A DNA stretch of 38,467 nt from Burkholderiales bacterium (GCA_020851235.1 JADZDD010000026.1:1-38467); one strand, 5' to 3'. Counted from the stretch's first letter, positions 28,950-38,467 are shown. Numbers and translations: made by a program. Notes: generated from the letters alone by a model not told the origin.

Positions 28950-29918
28950 ATGCGATCCCGCCTCCTCGCCACCGCCGTCGTCGCCATGCTCCTGCCGTTC
29001 GCGGCCGGCAGCGCATCCGCCCAATCGTGGCCCGACAAGCCGGTCCACATCCTCGTCCCCGCCCCCGCGGGCAGCTCGCTCGACGTCCTCGCGCGCGCCA
29101 TCGGCGACAAGCTGCGCGAGAAGTACGGACAGCCCTTCATCGTCGAGAACAAGCCCGCTGCCGGCGGGACGGTCGCCACGGCCGAAGTGGCGCGTGCTCC
29201 CGCCGACGGCAGCGTCATGCTGCTGGGCTTCAATGGCCCGCTCGCCACCGGACCCCTCATCACCAAGGTCCCGTACGACGTGAAGAAGGACCTCGCTCCG
29301 GTCATCATCACGTCGAGCCAGCCCAACGTGCTCGCGGTGAACGCGGGACTGCCGATCAAGTCGGTCGCCGACCTCGTGGCGTGGTCCAAGGCGAATCCCG
29401 GCAAGCTCAACTTCGCGTCGGTCGGCAACGGCAGCTCATCGCATCTGAACGCGGAACTCCTGAAGGCAATGTCGGGGATGGAAGCGGTCCACGTGCCGTT
29501 CAACGGCTCGCCGCCGGCGGTGCTGTCGACCGTGCAGGGCGACACCCAGATGATCTTTGCCGTCATGCAGCCGCTGCAGGCGCAGATCCAGGCCGGAAAG
29601 CTGCGCGCGATCGCGGTCACCACACCCAAGCGCTTTCCGCTGCTGCCCGATCTGCCGACGATCGCGGAGACGTATCCGGGCTTCGAGGCGCTGGCCTGGA
29701 ACGGGCTCGTCGTGCCTGCCGCCACGCCGAGCGCGGTGGTGGCGAAGATCAATGCCGACGTCGGCGCGGTCCTCAAGGACCCGGAGATCGTGAAGAAAAT
29801 GAACGGCTTCGGCTTCGATCTCGTCGCCGGAACGCCGGGTGACTTCGCCGCGCTCATCCAGGGCGAAGTCGACCGCTGGACGCCGATCGTGAAGAAGCTC
29901 GGCATCAAGATCGAATGA
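28950..29918 (+). CDS. Bug-family tripartite tricarboxylate transporter substrate-binding protein
   Basis: A 322-aa exported binding protein (TctC/Bug family). A signal peptide with cleavage near ASA-QS (residue 24) is followed by WPDKPVHILVPAPAGSSLDVLARAI, ENKPAAGG, PYDVKKDLAPV, NFASVGNGSSSHL and WNGLVVPAATP, all characteristic. Such periplasmic proteins bind carboxylates or other small solutes; many are orphans with no neighbouring TctA/TctB membrane genes, as here. GGAGAA precedes the ATG at 28950. Ligand unknown. Confidence 0.93.
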   Translation: MRSRLLATAVVAMLLPFAAGSASAQSWPDKPVHILVPAPAGSSLDVLARAIGDKLREKYGQPFIVENKPAAGGTVATAEVARAPADGSVMLLGFNGPLATGPLITKVPYDVKKDLAPVIITSSQPNVLAVNAGLPIKSVADLVAWSKANPGKLNFASVGNGSSSHLNAELLKAMSGMEAVHVPFNGSPPAVLSTVQGDTQMIFAVMQPLQAQIQAGKLRAIAVTTPKRFPLLPDLPTIAETYPGFEALAWNGLVVPAATPSAVVAKINADVGAVLKDPEIVKKMNGFGFDLVAGTPGDFAALIQGEVDRWTPIVKKLGIKIE

Positions 29919-29964
29919 CCCCGCAGCGCGCGGGCCGTCGCCGCGCGCGGGCACTGCCGGACGA

Positions 29965-31413
<1,449 letters not shown>

Positions 31414-31432
31414 TCAACCCAAGGGAGAAACC

Positions 31433-31777
31433 ATGGAGAACGTCGCAGCCGGTGAACGCGAGCGGTCGGGGAAGACCATCACGACGATCATCTATGCACT
31501 GTATGCCTTGTCGTTCGTCGTCGGCCTCACCGCGATTGCGGCGATCATCATGAACTACGTCAAGCGCGACGACGTCGCCGGGACGTTCCTCGAGAGCCAC
31601 TTCCGCTGGCAGATCCGGACGTTCTGGTTCGGCATCCTCTGGGGCGTGATCGGCATCATCACCGCATTCGTCTTCGTCGGATGGTTCGTGCTCGGGGCCA
31701 ATGCCATCTGGATCATCTACCGCATCGTCAAGGGCTGGCTGCGACTCAACGACAACAAGCCGATGTACGTGAGTTGA
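31433..31777 (+). CDS. DUF4870-like small membrane protein
   Basis: A 114-aa protein with three predicted membrane spans (about 18-42, 63-85 and a short third near 88-102). The segment [16 protein letters not shown], followed by a further hydrophobic helix and a basic end, matches the DUF4870/TIC20-like group of small membrane proteins. A clear ribosome site (AGGGAGA) precedes the ATG. Function unknown. It is divergent from argG and 97 bp ahead of the YajQ-family gene. Confidence 0.8.
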   Translation: MENVAAGERERSGKTITTIIYALYALSFVVGLTAIAAIIMNYVKRDDVAGTFLESHFRWQIRTFWFGILWGVIGIITAFVFVGWFVLGANAIWIIYRIVKGWLRLNDNKPMYVS

Positions 31778-31874
31778 CCCCGTAGCGCGCGGAGCGGGTC
31801 GGCGGGCGCGAATCCGTTATCCTTGTCTCACGGGCAGCCGCTTGCGCGGTTGCCGCCCACGGATCGCTTGCGTC

Positions 31875-32366
31875 ATGCCCTCTTTCGACATCGTCTCCGA
31901 AGTCAATCAGGTCGAGGTCAACAACGCCGTCGACCAGGCCAACAAGGAAGTCTCCACGCGCTTCGACTTCAAGGGGTCGGACGCCCGCGTCGAGTACAAG
32001 GAGAAGGACAAGGCGCTCACCCTCCATGCCGACGACGACTTCAAGCTCGGGCAGGTCGCCGACATCCTGACCGGCAAGCTCACCAAGCGCGGGGTCGACA
32101 TCCGCTCGCTCAAGTACGGCGACGTGGAGAAAGTGTCGGGCAACAAGGTCAAGCGCGTGGTGACCGTGCGCACCGGTGTGGATCAGGAACTCGCGAAGAA
32201 GATCGTGCGGCTCATCAAGGACAGCAAGCTCAAGGTGCAGGGCTCGATCCAGGGCGACGCCGTTCGGGTCTCGGGCCCCAAGCGCGACGAGTTGCAGAAT
32301 GCGATCGCGCTCGTGAAGAAGTCGATCACCGACTTCCCGCTGCAGTACCAGAACTTCCGCGACTAG
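31875..32366 (+). CDS. yajQ: YajQ-family nucleotide-binding protein
   Basis: A 163-aa protein with the YajQ family start [21 protein letters not shown], then STRFDFKGS, and the end [13 protein letters not shown]. Homologues bind cyclic di-GMP or nucleotides and influence transcription in some pathogens; the role here is unproven. The ATG at 31875 is chosen because it gives the exact family N-terminus. An imperfect hairpin (31834-31857) lies just upstream. Confidence 0.95.
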   Translation: MPSFDIVSEVNQVEVNNAVDQANKEVSTRFDFKGSDARVEYKEKDKALTLHADDDFKLGQVADILTGKLTKRGVDIRSLKYGDVEKVSGNKVKRVVTVRTGVDQELAKKIVRLIKDSKLKVQGSIQGDAVRVSGPKRDELQNAIALVKKSITDFPLQYQNFRD

Positions 32367-32379
32367 CCTCGCGTGTCGG

Positions 32380-33144
32380 CTAGCGTAGCGACGCGTCGAG
32401 CGCGAGCAGGTCGAGCGGTGTCACCCGGATGGCGCCGCTGCGCGGTGCGTCGATGTCGGCAATGAGGAAGAACGCGAGCGCGACGACCAGCGGGAGCACC
32501 GCCATGATCCGTGCCTCGAGCACCGGGCGGCGCGTGCCGAGGCCCACGAGAAAGCTTGCGCACACGGCGAGCAGCGTCATCAGCGCCCATGCCCCGTGCG
32601 GGATGCGGTTCCAACCCGCGGCCTGCGCGTACCCTTGCGCATTGATGACGTCGTTGACGCTCGCGACGACGAGCGCGCGCAGGGCGTCGGGCGTGTCCCG
32701 GGCCCCGTCGCGTGCGCTGCGCCACATGTCGTCGTGGAGCGCAACGATGGCACGGTCGAGTGTGGCGAGCTCGGTGGCATCGCGCGTCACGTAGTGGCGC
32801 ACGCGCACGCCGGCATATTGCTTGAGACTCGCCTTGAGCTTCGCGGCATGGGCCGGCGGCAGCAGGTCGGCGCGCAGGTACGCCGTGCCGATGGCATTGG
32901 CCTCCTCCTCCTCGTACGCCTTGCGCTGGTCGTAGCGGGTGAGCGCCATCGAGAAGGTGAAACCGATGATGAGAGCGAGGAGCGTGAGCGTGGACGACTG
33001 GACGAGCGTGAAATCCTCACGCATCCCTTCGACCACGGCGCGTCGGCGCGAAGCGATCCATCCGCCCAGCCACGTCGCCACCGCGAGGACGACGAACGTG
33101 ATCGGAAACACCAGCGCGAGAGGATAGTCGAGGATGGCCGTCAT
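32380..33144 (-). CDS. DUF4239 (bestrophin-like domain) membrane protein
   Basis: A 254-aa membrane protein: two N-terminal spans (about 8-30 and 50-68), a soluble middle with YDQRKAYEEEEANAIGTAYLRADLLP, and two C-terminal spans (about 185-204 and 213-230). The Tyr-Glu-rich segment after the second span is the hallmark of DUF4239, which some databases call bestrophin-like. Function unknown. Convergent with yajQ (13 bp apart). Confidence 0.8.
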   Translation of the reverse strand: MTAILDYPLALVFPITFVVLAVATWLGGWIASRRRAVVEGMREDFTLVQSSTLTLLALIIGFTFSMALTRYDQRKAYEEEEANAIGTAYLRADLLPPAHAAKLKASLKQYAGVRVRHYVTRDATELATLDRAIVALHDDMWRSARDGARDTPDALRALVVASVNDVINAQGYAQAAGWNRIPHGAWALMTLLAVCASFLVGLGTRRPVLEARIMAVLPLVVALAFFLIADIDAPRSGAIRVTPLDLLALDASLR

Positions 33145-33192
33145 GGCGGCGCGCGTTGCAAGGCGACGAGCCCGAAGCGAAGTGACGAGGCG

Positions 33193-33783
33193 CTATTCGA
33201 GATCCTCGACCAGCGCCTGCCGTGTCGCGGCCGGCAGCACCGGGACCTGCGCCTGGTACGCGGGATGATCGACCCCGACGCCGAGCGCAGCGCCTGCCTT
33301 CAGCGCCGTGACCATCGCCGCCGTGAGTTCGAAGCGCAGGAAATGCACGGCCGAGGTCTTCTCGTCGTTCGAGCGCTCGAGATCCTCGTCGCCGATGGCG
33401 AAGATGCGATCGTGACCGGCAACCTGCACCCACACGCGATCCTCGATGCCCTGCAGACGCGCGAGAGCGGCGCGCCGCACGTCGACGTCCTCGTACTCGA
33501 TCAGCATCGTCGCCTTGAAGTTGCTTCCGTCGGGCACGAGCGGACCGTAGACGTCGAGCTCGTCCTGGATCCCTTGCTCCTCGAAGGTCTTCTCGATGCG
33601 CAGCATCTCCTGGATCTGATAGCGGACCGTGAGCTCGTCCTCGAAGAGGAGCGTCACGTGATCACCGAGGGGCACCGAGCGCAGCCGCTTGTGCGCAATG
33701 ACGCGCGCCCGGAAATGCGCGCGCTCCTTCGCGTAGGCCTCGAGCGTCATGAGGCTCTCCCGCGTGATCTTCTGGCCGGACAT
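33193..33783 (-). CDS. DUF3501 family protein
   Basis: A 196-aa soluble protein matching DUF3501: ITRESLMTLEAYAKERAHFRARVIAHKRLR, LLFEDELTVRYQIQEMLRIEKTFEEQGIQDEL, and FLRFELTAAMVTALKAGAALGVGVDHPAY. It lies 46 bp after the HdrD-like Fe-S gene, and the pair is commonly found next to rubrerythrin, suggesting a shared role in peroxide or iron handling. No catalytic residues are known for the family. Confidence 0.88.
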   Translation of the reverse strand: MSGQKITRESLMTLEAYAKERAHFRARVIAHKRLRSVPLGDHVTLLFEDELTVRYQIQEMLRIEKTFEEQGIQDELDVYGPLVPDGSNFKATMLIEYEDVDVRRAALARLQGIEDRVWVQVAGHDRIFAIGDEDLERSNDEKTSAVHFLRFELTAAMVTALKAGAALGVGVDHPAYQAQVPVLPAATRQALVEDLE

Positions 33784-33829
33784 GGGCTTCGCTTTCGTTG
33801 GTTGCCAGCGTCGTGCGGTGGCCGGTCGC

Positions 33830-35170
33830 CTAATCGAGTCCGTAGGCGATCCGCAGCAAGGTAAGCGGATGCTCCTTGCGCGCCGGCGCCGACCCGCTCG
33901 CGCCGATGCCCTGCATGATGCGCCGTCCCGCGATCGGGCAATCGGAACTCACGAAATCGGGGACGGGCTCGGCCATGCGCGCGAATACCGGCTTGCCGAT
34001 TCGCATCGACTCGGCGAAGAACTCCGCCTTGACGCCGTACGTGCCATCGTGTCCCGCACACCGCTCGACGGTCGTCACCTCGGTGCCCGGGACCCACTGC
34101 AACGCCTCGCGCGTCTTCTGCCCGACGTTCTGCACGCGCGAGTGGCATGGGATGTGGTAGCTCACCTTGCCGAGCGGCTTCACGAACTCCCTCTTGAGCA
34201 GGCCATCCTTGTCGCGCGCCACGAAATACTCGAACGGATCGAACATCGCGTCCGCGACGCGCTTGAGCTCGTCGCGCTCGGGAAAGAGCAGCGGCAGCTC
34301 CTTCTTGAACATCAGCGTGCACGACGGCACCGGCGTGACGATCGCGTATCCCTCGGCGGCAAGGCGCGCGAGCTGCGGCAGGTTGTGTTCCATGAGCCGC
34401 TCGACCGCAGCGAAGTCGCCGAGCTCGAGCTTTGGCATCCCGCAGCAGACTTCACTTGCCGCGAAGACGAACGGGATCTCGTTGTGCGCGAGGAGCTTGA
34501 CGAGATCGTGGCCGATTCCAGGCTCGTTGTAGTTGACGTAGCAGGTCGTGAAGATCGCAACCTTGCCGGGAGTGCGCTCGCCGTCGCGCACCGGCCACGG
34601 GCCGGACGCCGGCAGTCGCCGCCGGAACGGCCGCTTGGCGTATGGCGGGAGCTCCGCCTCGGCGGCGACACCGAGTGTCGACTCGAGCGCCTTGCGTAGC
34701 GCCGGCGACGCATTCGCCGCATTCACCATCGCGGCCATGCCCGGCGCCGTCGCGAGCTTGCCCACGCGGTCGGTTCCGGTGAGCAGCTTGTCGCGAAACT
34801 TGACGTCGCCGTCGCGAAACTTCTTCGCCTTCGCACGCAGCATGAGGTGCGGAAAATCGACGTTCCACGGATGCGGCGGCACGTACGGGCACTTCGTCAT
34901 GTAGCACAGGTCGCACAGGTAACACTGGTCGACGACCTTCCCGTAATCGGCCTTCGCAACCCCGTCGACCTCGCCCGTGGAGCTCTCGTCGACGAGATCG
35001 AAAAGGGTCGGAAACGCACCACAAAGACTCACGCAGCGCCGACATCCATGGCAGATGTCGAACACGCGTGCAAGCTCCTTGTCGAGGGCTTCCTGCTCGA
35101 AGAACGCGGGATCGCGCCACTCGACCACATGACGCGTGGGACGCTCGAGACTGCCTTCGCGGGTCGTCAT
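33830..35170 (-). CDS. Heterodisulfide-reductase-related Fe-S protein (HdrD/GlpC-like)
   Basis: A 446-aa protein with two [4Fe-4S] ferredoxin-like motifs (Cys40, 43, 46, 50 and Cys83, 86, 89, 94), followed by two CCG-like regions (EVCCGMP near 275, ERCAGHDG near 380), as in HdrD and GlpC. These proteins move electrons between quinones or partner oxidoreductases; a link to rubrerythrin reduction is plausible from context. The ATG at 35170 is preferred over an in-frame start 21 codons upstream. It lies 124 bp after rubrerythrin. Confidence 0.9.
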   Translation of the reverse strand: MTTREGSLERPTRHVVEWRDPAFFEQEALDKELARVFDICHGCRRCVSLCGAFPTLFDLVDESSTGEVDGVAKADYGKVVDQCYLCDLCYMTKCPYVPPHPWNVDFPHLMLRAKAKKFRDGDVKFRDKLLTGTDRVGKLATAPGMAAMVNAANASPALRKALESTLGVAAEAELPPYAKRPFRRRLPASGPWPVRDGERTPGKVAIFTTCYVNYNEPGIGHDLVKLLAHNEIPFVFAASEVCCGMPKLELGDFAAVERLMEHNLPQLARLAAEGYAIVTPVPSCTLMFKKELPLLFPERDELKRVADAMFDPFEYFVARDKDGLLKREFVKPLGKVSYHIPCHSRVQNVGQKTREALQWVPGTEVTTVERCAGHDGTYGVKAEFFAESMRIGKPVFARMAEPVPDFVSSDCPIAGRRIMQGIGASGSAPARKEHPLTLLRIAYGLD

Positions 35171-35294
35171 GACGTGCGCACTCCAGGGTGGCGAATACGG
35201 CGGCGAGACGTGCGCCGGCGCGCCACCCGGCACGGGGAAAGGGGGCGCTGCCGGTGGCTCACGATTCGTGGACCGCCGGCAGCCGCGTGTGGGA

Positions 35295-35717
35295 TCAGTC
35301 CGTCAGTGCGTCGAGCGCTTTCTGGAAACGGTTGGCGTGCGAGCGCTCTGCCTTGGCGAGCGTTTCGAACCAGTCCGCGATCTCGTCGAAGCCTTCCGCG
35401 CGTGCCGACTTGGCCATGCCCGGGTACATGTCGGTGTACTCGTGCGTCTCACCCGCCACGGCCGACTTGAGGTTGTCCCGACTGCTCCCGATCGGCAGGT
35501 CGGTGGCAGGATCGCCCACCGACGCGAGGTAATCGAGGTGGCCATGCGCGTGCCCCGTCTCACCTTCGGCGGTCGAGCGAAACAATGCCGCCACGTCGTT
35601 CTGTCCCTCGACGTCGGCCTTGTTCGCGAAATAGAGATAGCGGCGGTTCGCCTGCGATTCGCCCGCGAACGCGGCCTTGAGGTTCTCGTGCGTCTTGGTG
35701 CCAGCCAATGGTTTCAT
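35295..35717 (-). CDS. Rubrerythrin (short, diiron-domain only)
   Basis: A 140-aa ferritin-like diiron protein. Ligands are visible as Glu20, Glu53-x-x-His56, Glu90 with nearby Glu93, and Glu124-x-x-His127. There is no C-terminal rubredoxin domain, so electrons must come from a separate donor; the adjacent Fe-S protein is a candidate. Rubrerythrins reduce hydrogen peroxide. GAGGAGAA precedes the ATG at 35717. A Fur-box-like sequence lies about 150 bp upstream. Confidence 0.93.
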   Translation of the reverse strand: MKPLAGTKTHENLKAAFAGESQANRRYLYFANKADVEGQNDVAALFRSTAEGETGHAHGHLDYLASVGDPATDLPIGSSRDNLKSAVAGETHEYTDMYPGMAKSARAEGFDEIADWFETLAKAERSHANRFQKALDALTD

Positions 35718-35865
35718 GCGTTCTCCTCGAGGGTGTGTGAGCGCGTCCGCAGCGACGCGCTCTTCCATTGTCCGGCGAGCGTCCTGCCGCCGGCCTTCGA
35801 CGCATTGTGCGCATCGCAGACGGGATTCGTCCAATAAATTGTGCCAATCCGGACGATAGGATTCG

Positions 35866-35890
35866 ATGGCGAATGGGAATCATTTGCCAT
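35866..35890. promoter_or_regulatory. Fur-box-like site / hairpin upstream of rubrerythrin
   Basis: 35869-35887 (GCGAATGGGAATCATTTGC) agrees with the classic 19-bp Fur box at 13 of 19 positions, including AATG and AATCATT. The same bases form a stem ATGGCGAATG/CATTTGCCAT with a 5-nt loop and one G-T mismatch, so an aceB terminator is an alternative reading. No clear sigma-70 promoter was found between it and rubrerythrin. Confidence 0.5.
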
Positions 35891-35952
35891 TGCCGCGCAA
35901 CGCGGCGCGGATGCGGCCGCCCGCGTTGCGGGGCCACAGGCGATCGCCCGTC

Positions 35953-37554
35953 TCAGTCGATCCGCTCGTACGCCGGCAGCGTGAGGAATTCGACGAACGT
36001 GTCGTTCTCGACGAGGTCCGTGAAGATCCTCGCCGCCTCGTCGTACTTGCCCTGCGCGTAGGCGGCACCCAGGTGCTCACGCACCTTGGCGAGCTCCTCG
36101 GGAACCATCGCGGCCACCATCGGCTTGTCCACCTTGCGGCCGTCGTCGAGCACGCCCTTGGGCGAGCGCATCCACTGCCACACCTGCGAGCGTGAGATCT
36201 CGGCCGTGGCCGCATCCTCCATGAGATTGAAGATCGGCACCGCACCCTGTCCCGCGAGCCACGCACCGATGTACTGGATCGCGACGTTGATGTTGAGCCG
36301 CAATCCCTTCTCGGTGATCGGCGTTTCCGGCTCGAATTTCACGAGATCGGCCGCCGACACCTTCACATCGTCGCGCTTCTTCGTGGTGATCTGGTTGGGG
36401 GTGGGCATCAGTCGATCGAAGGCTTCGAGCGCGACCGGCACGAGCGCGGGATGCGCGACCCACGTCCCGTCGTGGCCGTACGTCGCCTCGCGCTCCTTGT
36501 CGGCCTTGACCTTGGCGAACGCTTCGGCATTGGCCTGCTCGTCGTTCTTGACCGGGATCTGCGCCGCCATCCCGCCCATCGCGTGGATGTTGCGCCGGTG
36601 GCAGGTCTTGACCAGGAGCTCGGCGTAGCTCTTCATGAAGTGCGTCGTCATCGTGACGAGTGCACGATCGGCGAGGCAAAAGTCCTTGTTGCTGCGGAAC
36701 TTCTTGATGCACGAAAAGATGTAGTCCCAGCGTCCGGCGTTGAGCCCTGCCGAGTGCTCGCGCAGTTCGTAGAGGATCTCGTCCATCTCGTAGGCGGCGA
36801 GGATCGTCTCGACGAGCACGGTGGCCTTGATCGATCCCCGCGGCACGCCGAGCTCGTCTTGCGCCATCACGAAGATGTCGTTCCACAGCCGCGCCTCGAG
36901 GTGGCTCTCGAGCTTGGGCAGGTAGAAATAGGGCCCGCTGCCGCGGCTGATGAGTTCCTTCGCGTTGTGAAAGAAATACAAGCCGAAGTCGATGATGCCG
37001 CCGGAGACCGCTTCACCGTCGATCGTCACGTGCTTCTCGGCGAGGTGCCAGCCGCGTGGGCGCACGAAGAGCACCGCGGTCTTGTCCTTGAGCCGGTAGG
37101 CCTTCCCTTCCGGCGTCGTGAAGTCGATACGCCGGCGAACGGCGTCGCGCAGATTCACCTGCCCCTGCATGTTGTTGTGCCACGACGGCGTATTCGCGTC
37201 CTCGAAGTCCGCCATGAACACCGAGGCGCCGCAGTTGAGCGCATTGACGATCATCTTGCGATCGACGGGGCCGGTGATCTCGACGCGCCGATCGACGATG
37301 TCCGCGGGGACCGGCGCGCACGTCCAGTTCCCCTCGCGGATCGCCCGCGTCGACGCGAGGAAGTCGGGAAGCTTGCCGGCGTCGAATTCCTTCTGGCGCG
37401 CGGCGCGTGCGGCCATCAGCTCGGCGCGGCGGGGGCCGAAGGCGCGGGCGAGACGCGCGACAAAGGCAACCGCTTCGGGGGTGAGGATCTGGGCGTAATC
37501 GGGTGTGATGGCGCCGGTGATGGCGATACCGGGGCCGTAATTGGCGGTGCTCAT
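35953..37554 (-). CDS. aceB: Malate synthase A
   Basis: A 533-aa malate synthase of the A type. It condenses glyoxylate and acetyl-CoA to malate in the glyoxylate cycle. Recognised segments: [89 protein letters not shown] and ISRSQVWQW. The ATG at 37554 follows GAGG at good spacing; an alternative start 6 codons upstream is less likely. No isocitrate lyase lies in the window. Confidence 0.97.
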   Translation of the reverse strand: MSTANYGPGIAITGAITPDYAQILTPEAVAFVARLARAFGPRRAELMAARAARQKEFDAGKLPDFLASTRAIREGNWTCAPVPADIVDRRVEITGPVDRKMIVNALNCGASVFMADFEDANTPSWHNNMQGQVNLRDAVRRRIDFTTPEGKAYRLKDKTAVLFVRPRGWHLAEKHVTIDGEAVSGGIIDFGLYFFHNAKELISRGSGPYFYLPKLESHLEARLWNDIFVMAQDELGVPRGSIKATVLVETILAAYEMDEILYELREHSAGLNAGRWDYIFSCIKKFRSNKDFCLADRALVTMTTHFMKSYAELLVKTCHRRNIHAMGGMAAQIPVKNDEQANAEAFAKVKADKEREATYGHDGTWVAHPALVPVALEAFDRLMPTPNQITTKKRDDVKVSAADLVKFEPETPITEKGLRLNINVAIQYIGAWLAGQGAVPIFNLMEDAATAEISRSQVWQWMRSPKGVLDDGRKVDKPMVAAMVPEELAKVREHLGAAYAQGKYDEAARIFTDLVENDTFVEFLTLPAYERID

Positions 37555-37650
37555 GGAAACCTCGCAAACCATGCGGATGAAGGAAGCCGGGCGACGTGTC
37601 GCGGGCGGCTCGGGATACGAAAGTCGGGGTCATCCGCAGTCGCAAGCGAA

Positions 37651-37669
37651 TGTGAAAGCGACTTTCACA
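37651..37669. promoter_or_regulatory. 19-bp operator-like palindrome upstream of aceB
   Basis: TGTGAAAG CGA CTTTCACA: perfect 8-bp arms around a 3-bp centre, about 97 bp before the aceB ATG and immediately downstream of a TAGAAT -10-like element. The position over the expected transcription start suggests a repressor site. The protein that binds is unknown. Confidence 0.6.
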
Positions 37670-37675
37670 AACGCG

Positions 37676-37681
37676 ATTCTA
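37676..37681 (-). promoter_or_regulatory. -10-like element of aceB
   Basis: TAGAAT on the minus strand (37681-37676). No consensus -35 is present at 16-18 bp. The predicted start near 37669 would fall in the palindrome. Confidence 0.45.
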
Positions 37682-37719
37682 CGCGAGTTTGCCGGTGCGA
37701 CCACCGCGCGCGGGGGGGC

Positions 37720-38041
37720 GACTCGGGTCGCGCGGTGAGCGTTCGTGCGCACCGTTCGGCGTCTCCGGGTCCCGCTGCGGGGTGCAGCCAGCGCGTGACT
37801 CGGGTCGCGCGGTGAGCGTTCGTGCGCACCATTCGGCGTCTCCGGGCCCCGCTGCGGGGTGCAGCCAGCGCATGACTCGGGTCGCGCGGTGAGCGTTCGT
37901 GCGCACCATTCGGCGTCTCCGGGCCCCGCTGCGACACGGTTGCTCGCCGAAGCGCATGACTCGGGTCGCGCGGTGAGCGTTCGTGCGCACCATTCGGCGT
38001 CTCCGGGCCCCGCTGCGACACGGTTGCTCGCCGAAGCGCAT
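37720..38041. repeat. Four tandem 77/84-bp composite repeats
   Basis: Units begin GACTCGGGTCGCGCGGTGAG at 37720, 37797, 37874 and 37958. Units 1 and 2 are 77 bp and end in a GGTGCAGCCAGCGC-type tail. Units 3 and 4 are 84 bp and end in ACACGGTTGCTCGCCGAAGC. The shared core is nearly identical, with a few point differences in unit 1. The 77-bp units break any reading frame, so conserved protein coding is unlikely even though a minus-strand frame stays open across the block. Confidence 0.92.
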
Positions 38042-38138
38042 CGCTATGGGTCCCGGTGCCTCGGGGCGGCCCGAAACACCGGTCCGCCCGTCGGCACCAC
38101 CCATGACGCGATGCCGGCTCAATACCGCGCCGCAGCGG
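38037..38138 (+). repeat. Left arm of a ~102-bp inverted repeat
   Basis: 38037-38127 is the reverse complement of 38377-38467 with a single mismatch, and the match continues with a few mismatches to 38138 (partner 38366). It begins inside the CGCAT that ends the last tandem unit, so tandem block and inverted repeat are joined directly. Confidence 0.9.
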
Positions 38139-38274
38139 GGCCTGGAGGCGCCTTGTTCCGAGGGGCGCGATACTCGCGCGATTTGCGCGCCATGCCACGC
38201 GACGCATATTCGCGGAACCCCGCGTGCGAGACGCAGGCGCCCCGTGGTACCCAAGCGCTGCGTGGCGATGGCAT

Positions 38275-38364
38275 GCGAAGCGCCGCGGGACTGCGAAGCA
38301 TCGTGGGACTACGAAGCGCCGTGAGACTACGAAGCGCCCTGGGATTGCGAAGCGCCGTCGCGCT
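38275..38364. repeat. Five tandem 18-bp repeats
   Basis: Units start at 38275, 38293, 38311, 38329 and 38347 with consensus close to GCGAAGCGCCGTGGGACT. Each differs by a few bases. They lie between the arms of the inverted repeat. On the minus strand they would read as a six-residue Arg-Phe-Val-rich repeat, but no gene start or homology supports coding. Confidence 0.88.
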
Positions 38365-38365
38365 G

Positions 38366-38467
38366 CCGCTGCGACACGGTATTGAGCCGGCATCGCGTCA
38401 TGGGTGGTGCCGACGGGCGGACCGGTGTTGCGGGCCGCCCCGAGGCACCGGGACCCATAGCGATGCG
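38366..38467 (-). repeat. Right arm of the inverted repeat (reaches window edge)
   Basis: Reverse complement of 38037-38138. The inner end (CGCTGCGACACGGT) also matches part of the 84-bp tandem unit. The arm is still matching at the last base, so the inverted structure probably continues beyond the window. Confidence 0.88.

Noticed and set aside
35820-35850. Sigma-54 promoter (TTGGCAC on the minus strand at 35847-35841) upstream of rubrerythrin
   Set aside because: The -12 GC is absent at the required 10-bp spacing; the following bases read TGG instead.
37651-37669. CRP-type site at aceB
   Set aside because: The TGTGA and TCACA half-sites are separated by 9 bp, not the 6 bp needed for CRP.
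37720-38041. Possible CRISPR array
   Set aside because: Units are contiguous and nearly identical along their whole length; there are no unique spacers and no cas genes.
37665-38393. Minus-strand frame of 242 codons across the repeat region
   Set aside because: It is open only because of the repetitive, stop-poor sequence. The 77-bp units change frame between copies, there is no ribosome site, and no protein family is recognisable.

Overview
The window is very GC-rich chromosomal DNA from a bacterium that looks like a betaproteobacterium, probably Burkholderiales or a close uncultured relative. This is inferred from gene neighbourhoods (dapB near carA-carB-greA, bamE divergent from fur, murJ divergent from rpsT), from a Bug/TctC-type binding protein, and from the rubrerythrin / HdrD-like Fe-S / DUF3501 trio. 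No tRNA, rRNA, IS element or CRISPR array was seen.

Region 1 (1-17379, all minus strand) is the accessory part and the main point of interest. It is a tightly packed biosynthetic operon. Read in transcription order it holds: a 2269-aa megasynthase (tandem nitronate-monooxygenase-like barrels, KS, AT, ACP, KR); a 1416-aa megasynthase (KS, AT, dehydratase-like double hotdog, C-terminal phosphopantetheinyl transferase); a free-standing ACP; two related alpha/beta hydrolases; a GT1 glycosyltransferase; and a PAPS-type sulfotransferase. After a 172-bp gap comes a secreted protein that runs off the left edge. Most junctions overlap (ATGA, GTGA, 8 and 19 bp). Together the proteins carry every activity needed to build, fully reduce, release, glycosylate and sulfate a long acyl or polyketide chain, including their own ACP activation. 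The proposed product, a sulfated glycolipid or glycosylated polyketide, is an inference. The layout recalls PUFA (Pfa) and enediyne synthases, but the domains are distributed differently.

Region 2 (17380-31311) is core metabolism and housekeeping: greA, carB, carA, an SDR oxidoreductase lodged between carA and dapB, dapB, bamE, fur, murJ, rpsT, argF, a Bug receptor and argG. The carA leader has a readable promoter followed at once by a 12-bp perfect hairpin and then two mutually exclusive hairpins, which suggests control by RNA structure.

Region 3 (31433-37554) has a DUF4870 membrane protein, a YajQ-family protein, a DUF4239 membrane protein, and a probable iron/peroxide operon (rubrerythrin, HdrD-like Fe-S protein, DUF3501) with a Fur-box-like sequence upstream. 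It ends with malate synthase, whose start region holds a 19-bp operator-like palindrome.

Region 4 (37555-38467) has no convincing gene. It holds four composite 77/84-bp tandem repeats, five 18-bp tandem repeats, and arms of about 102 bp in inverted orientation that run to the right edge.
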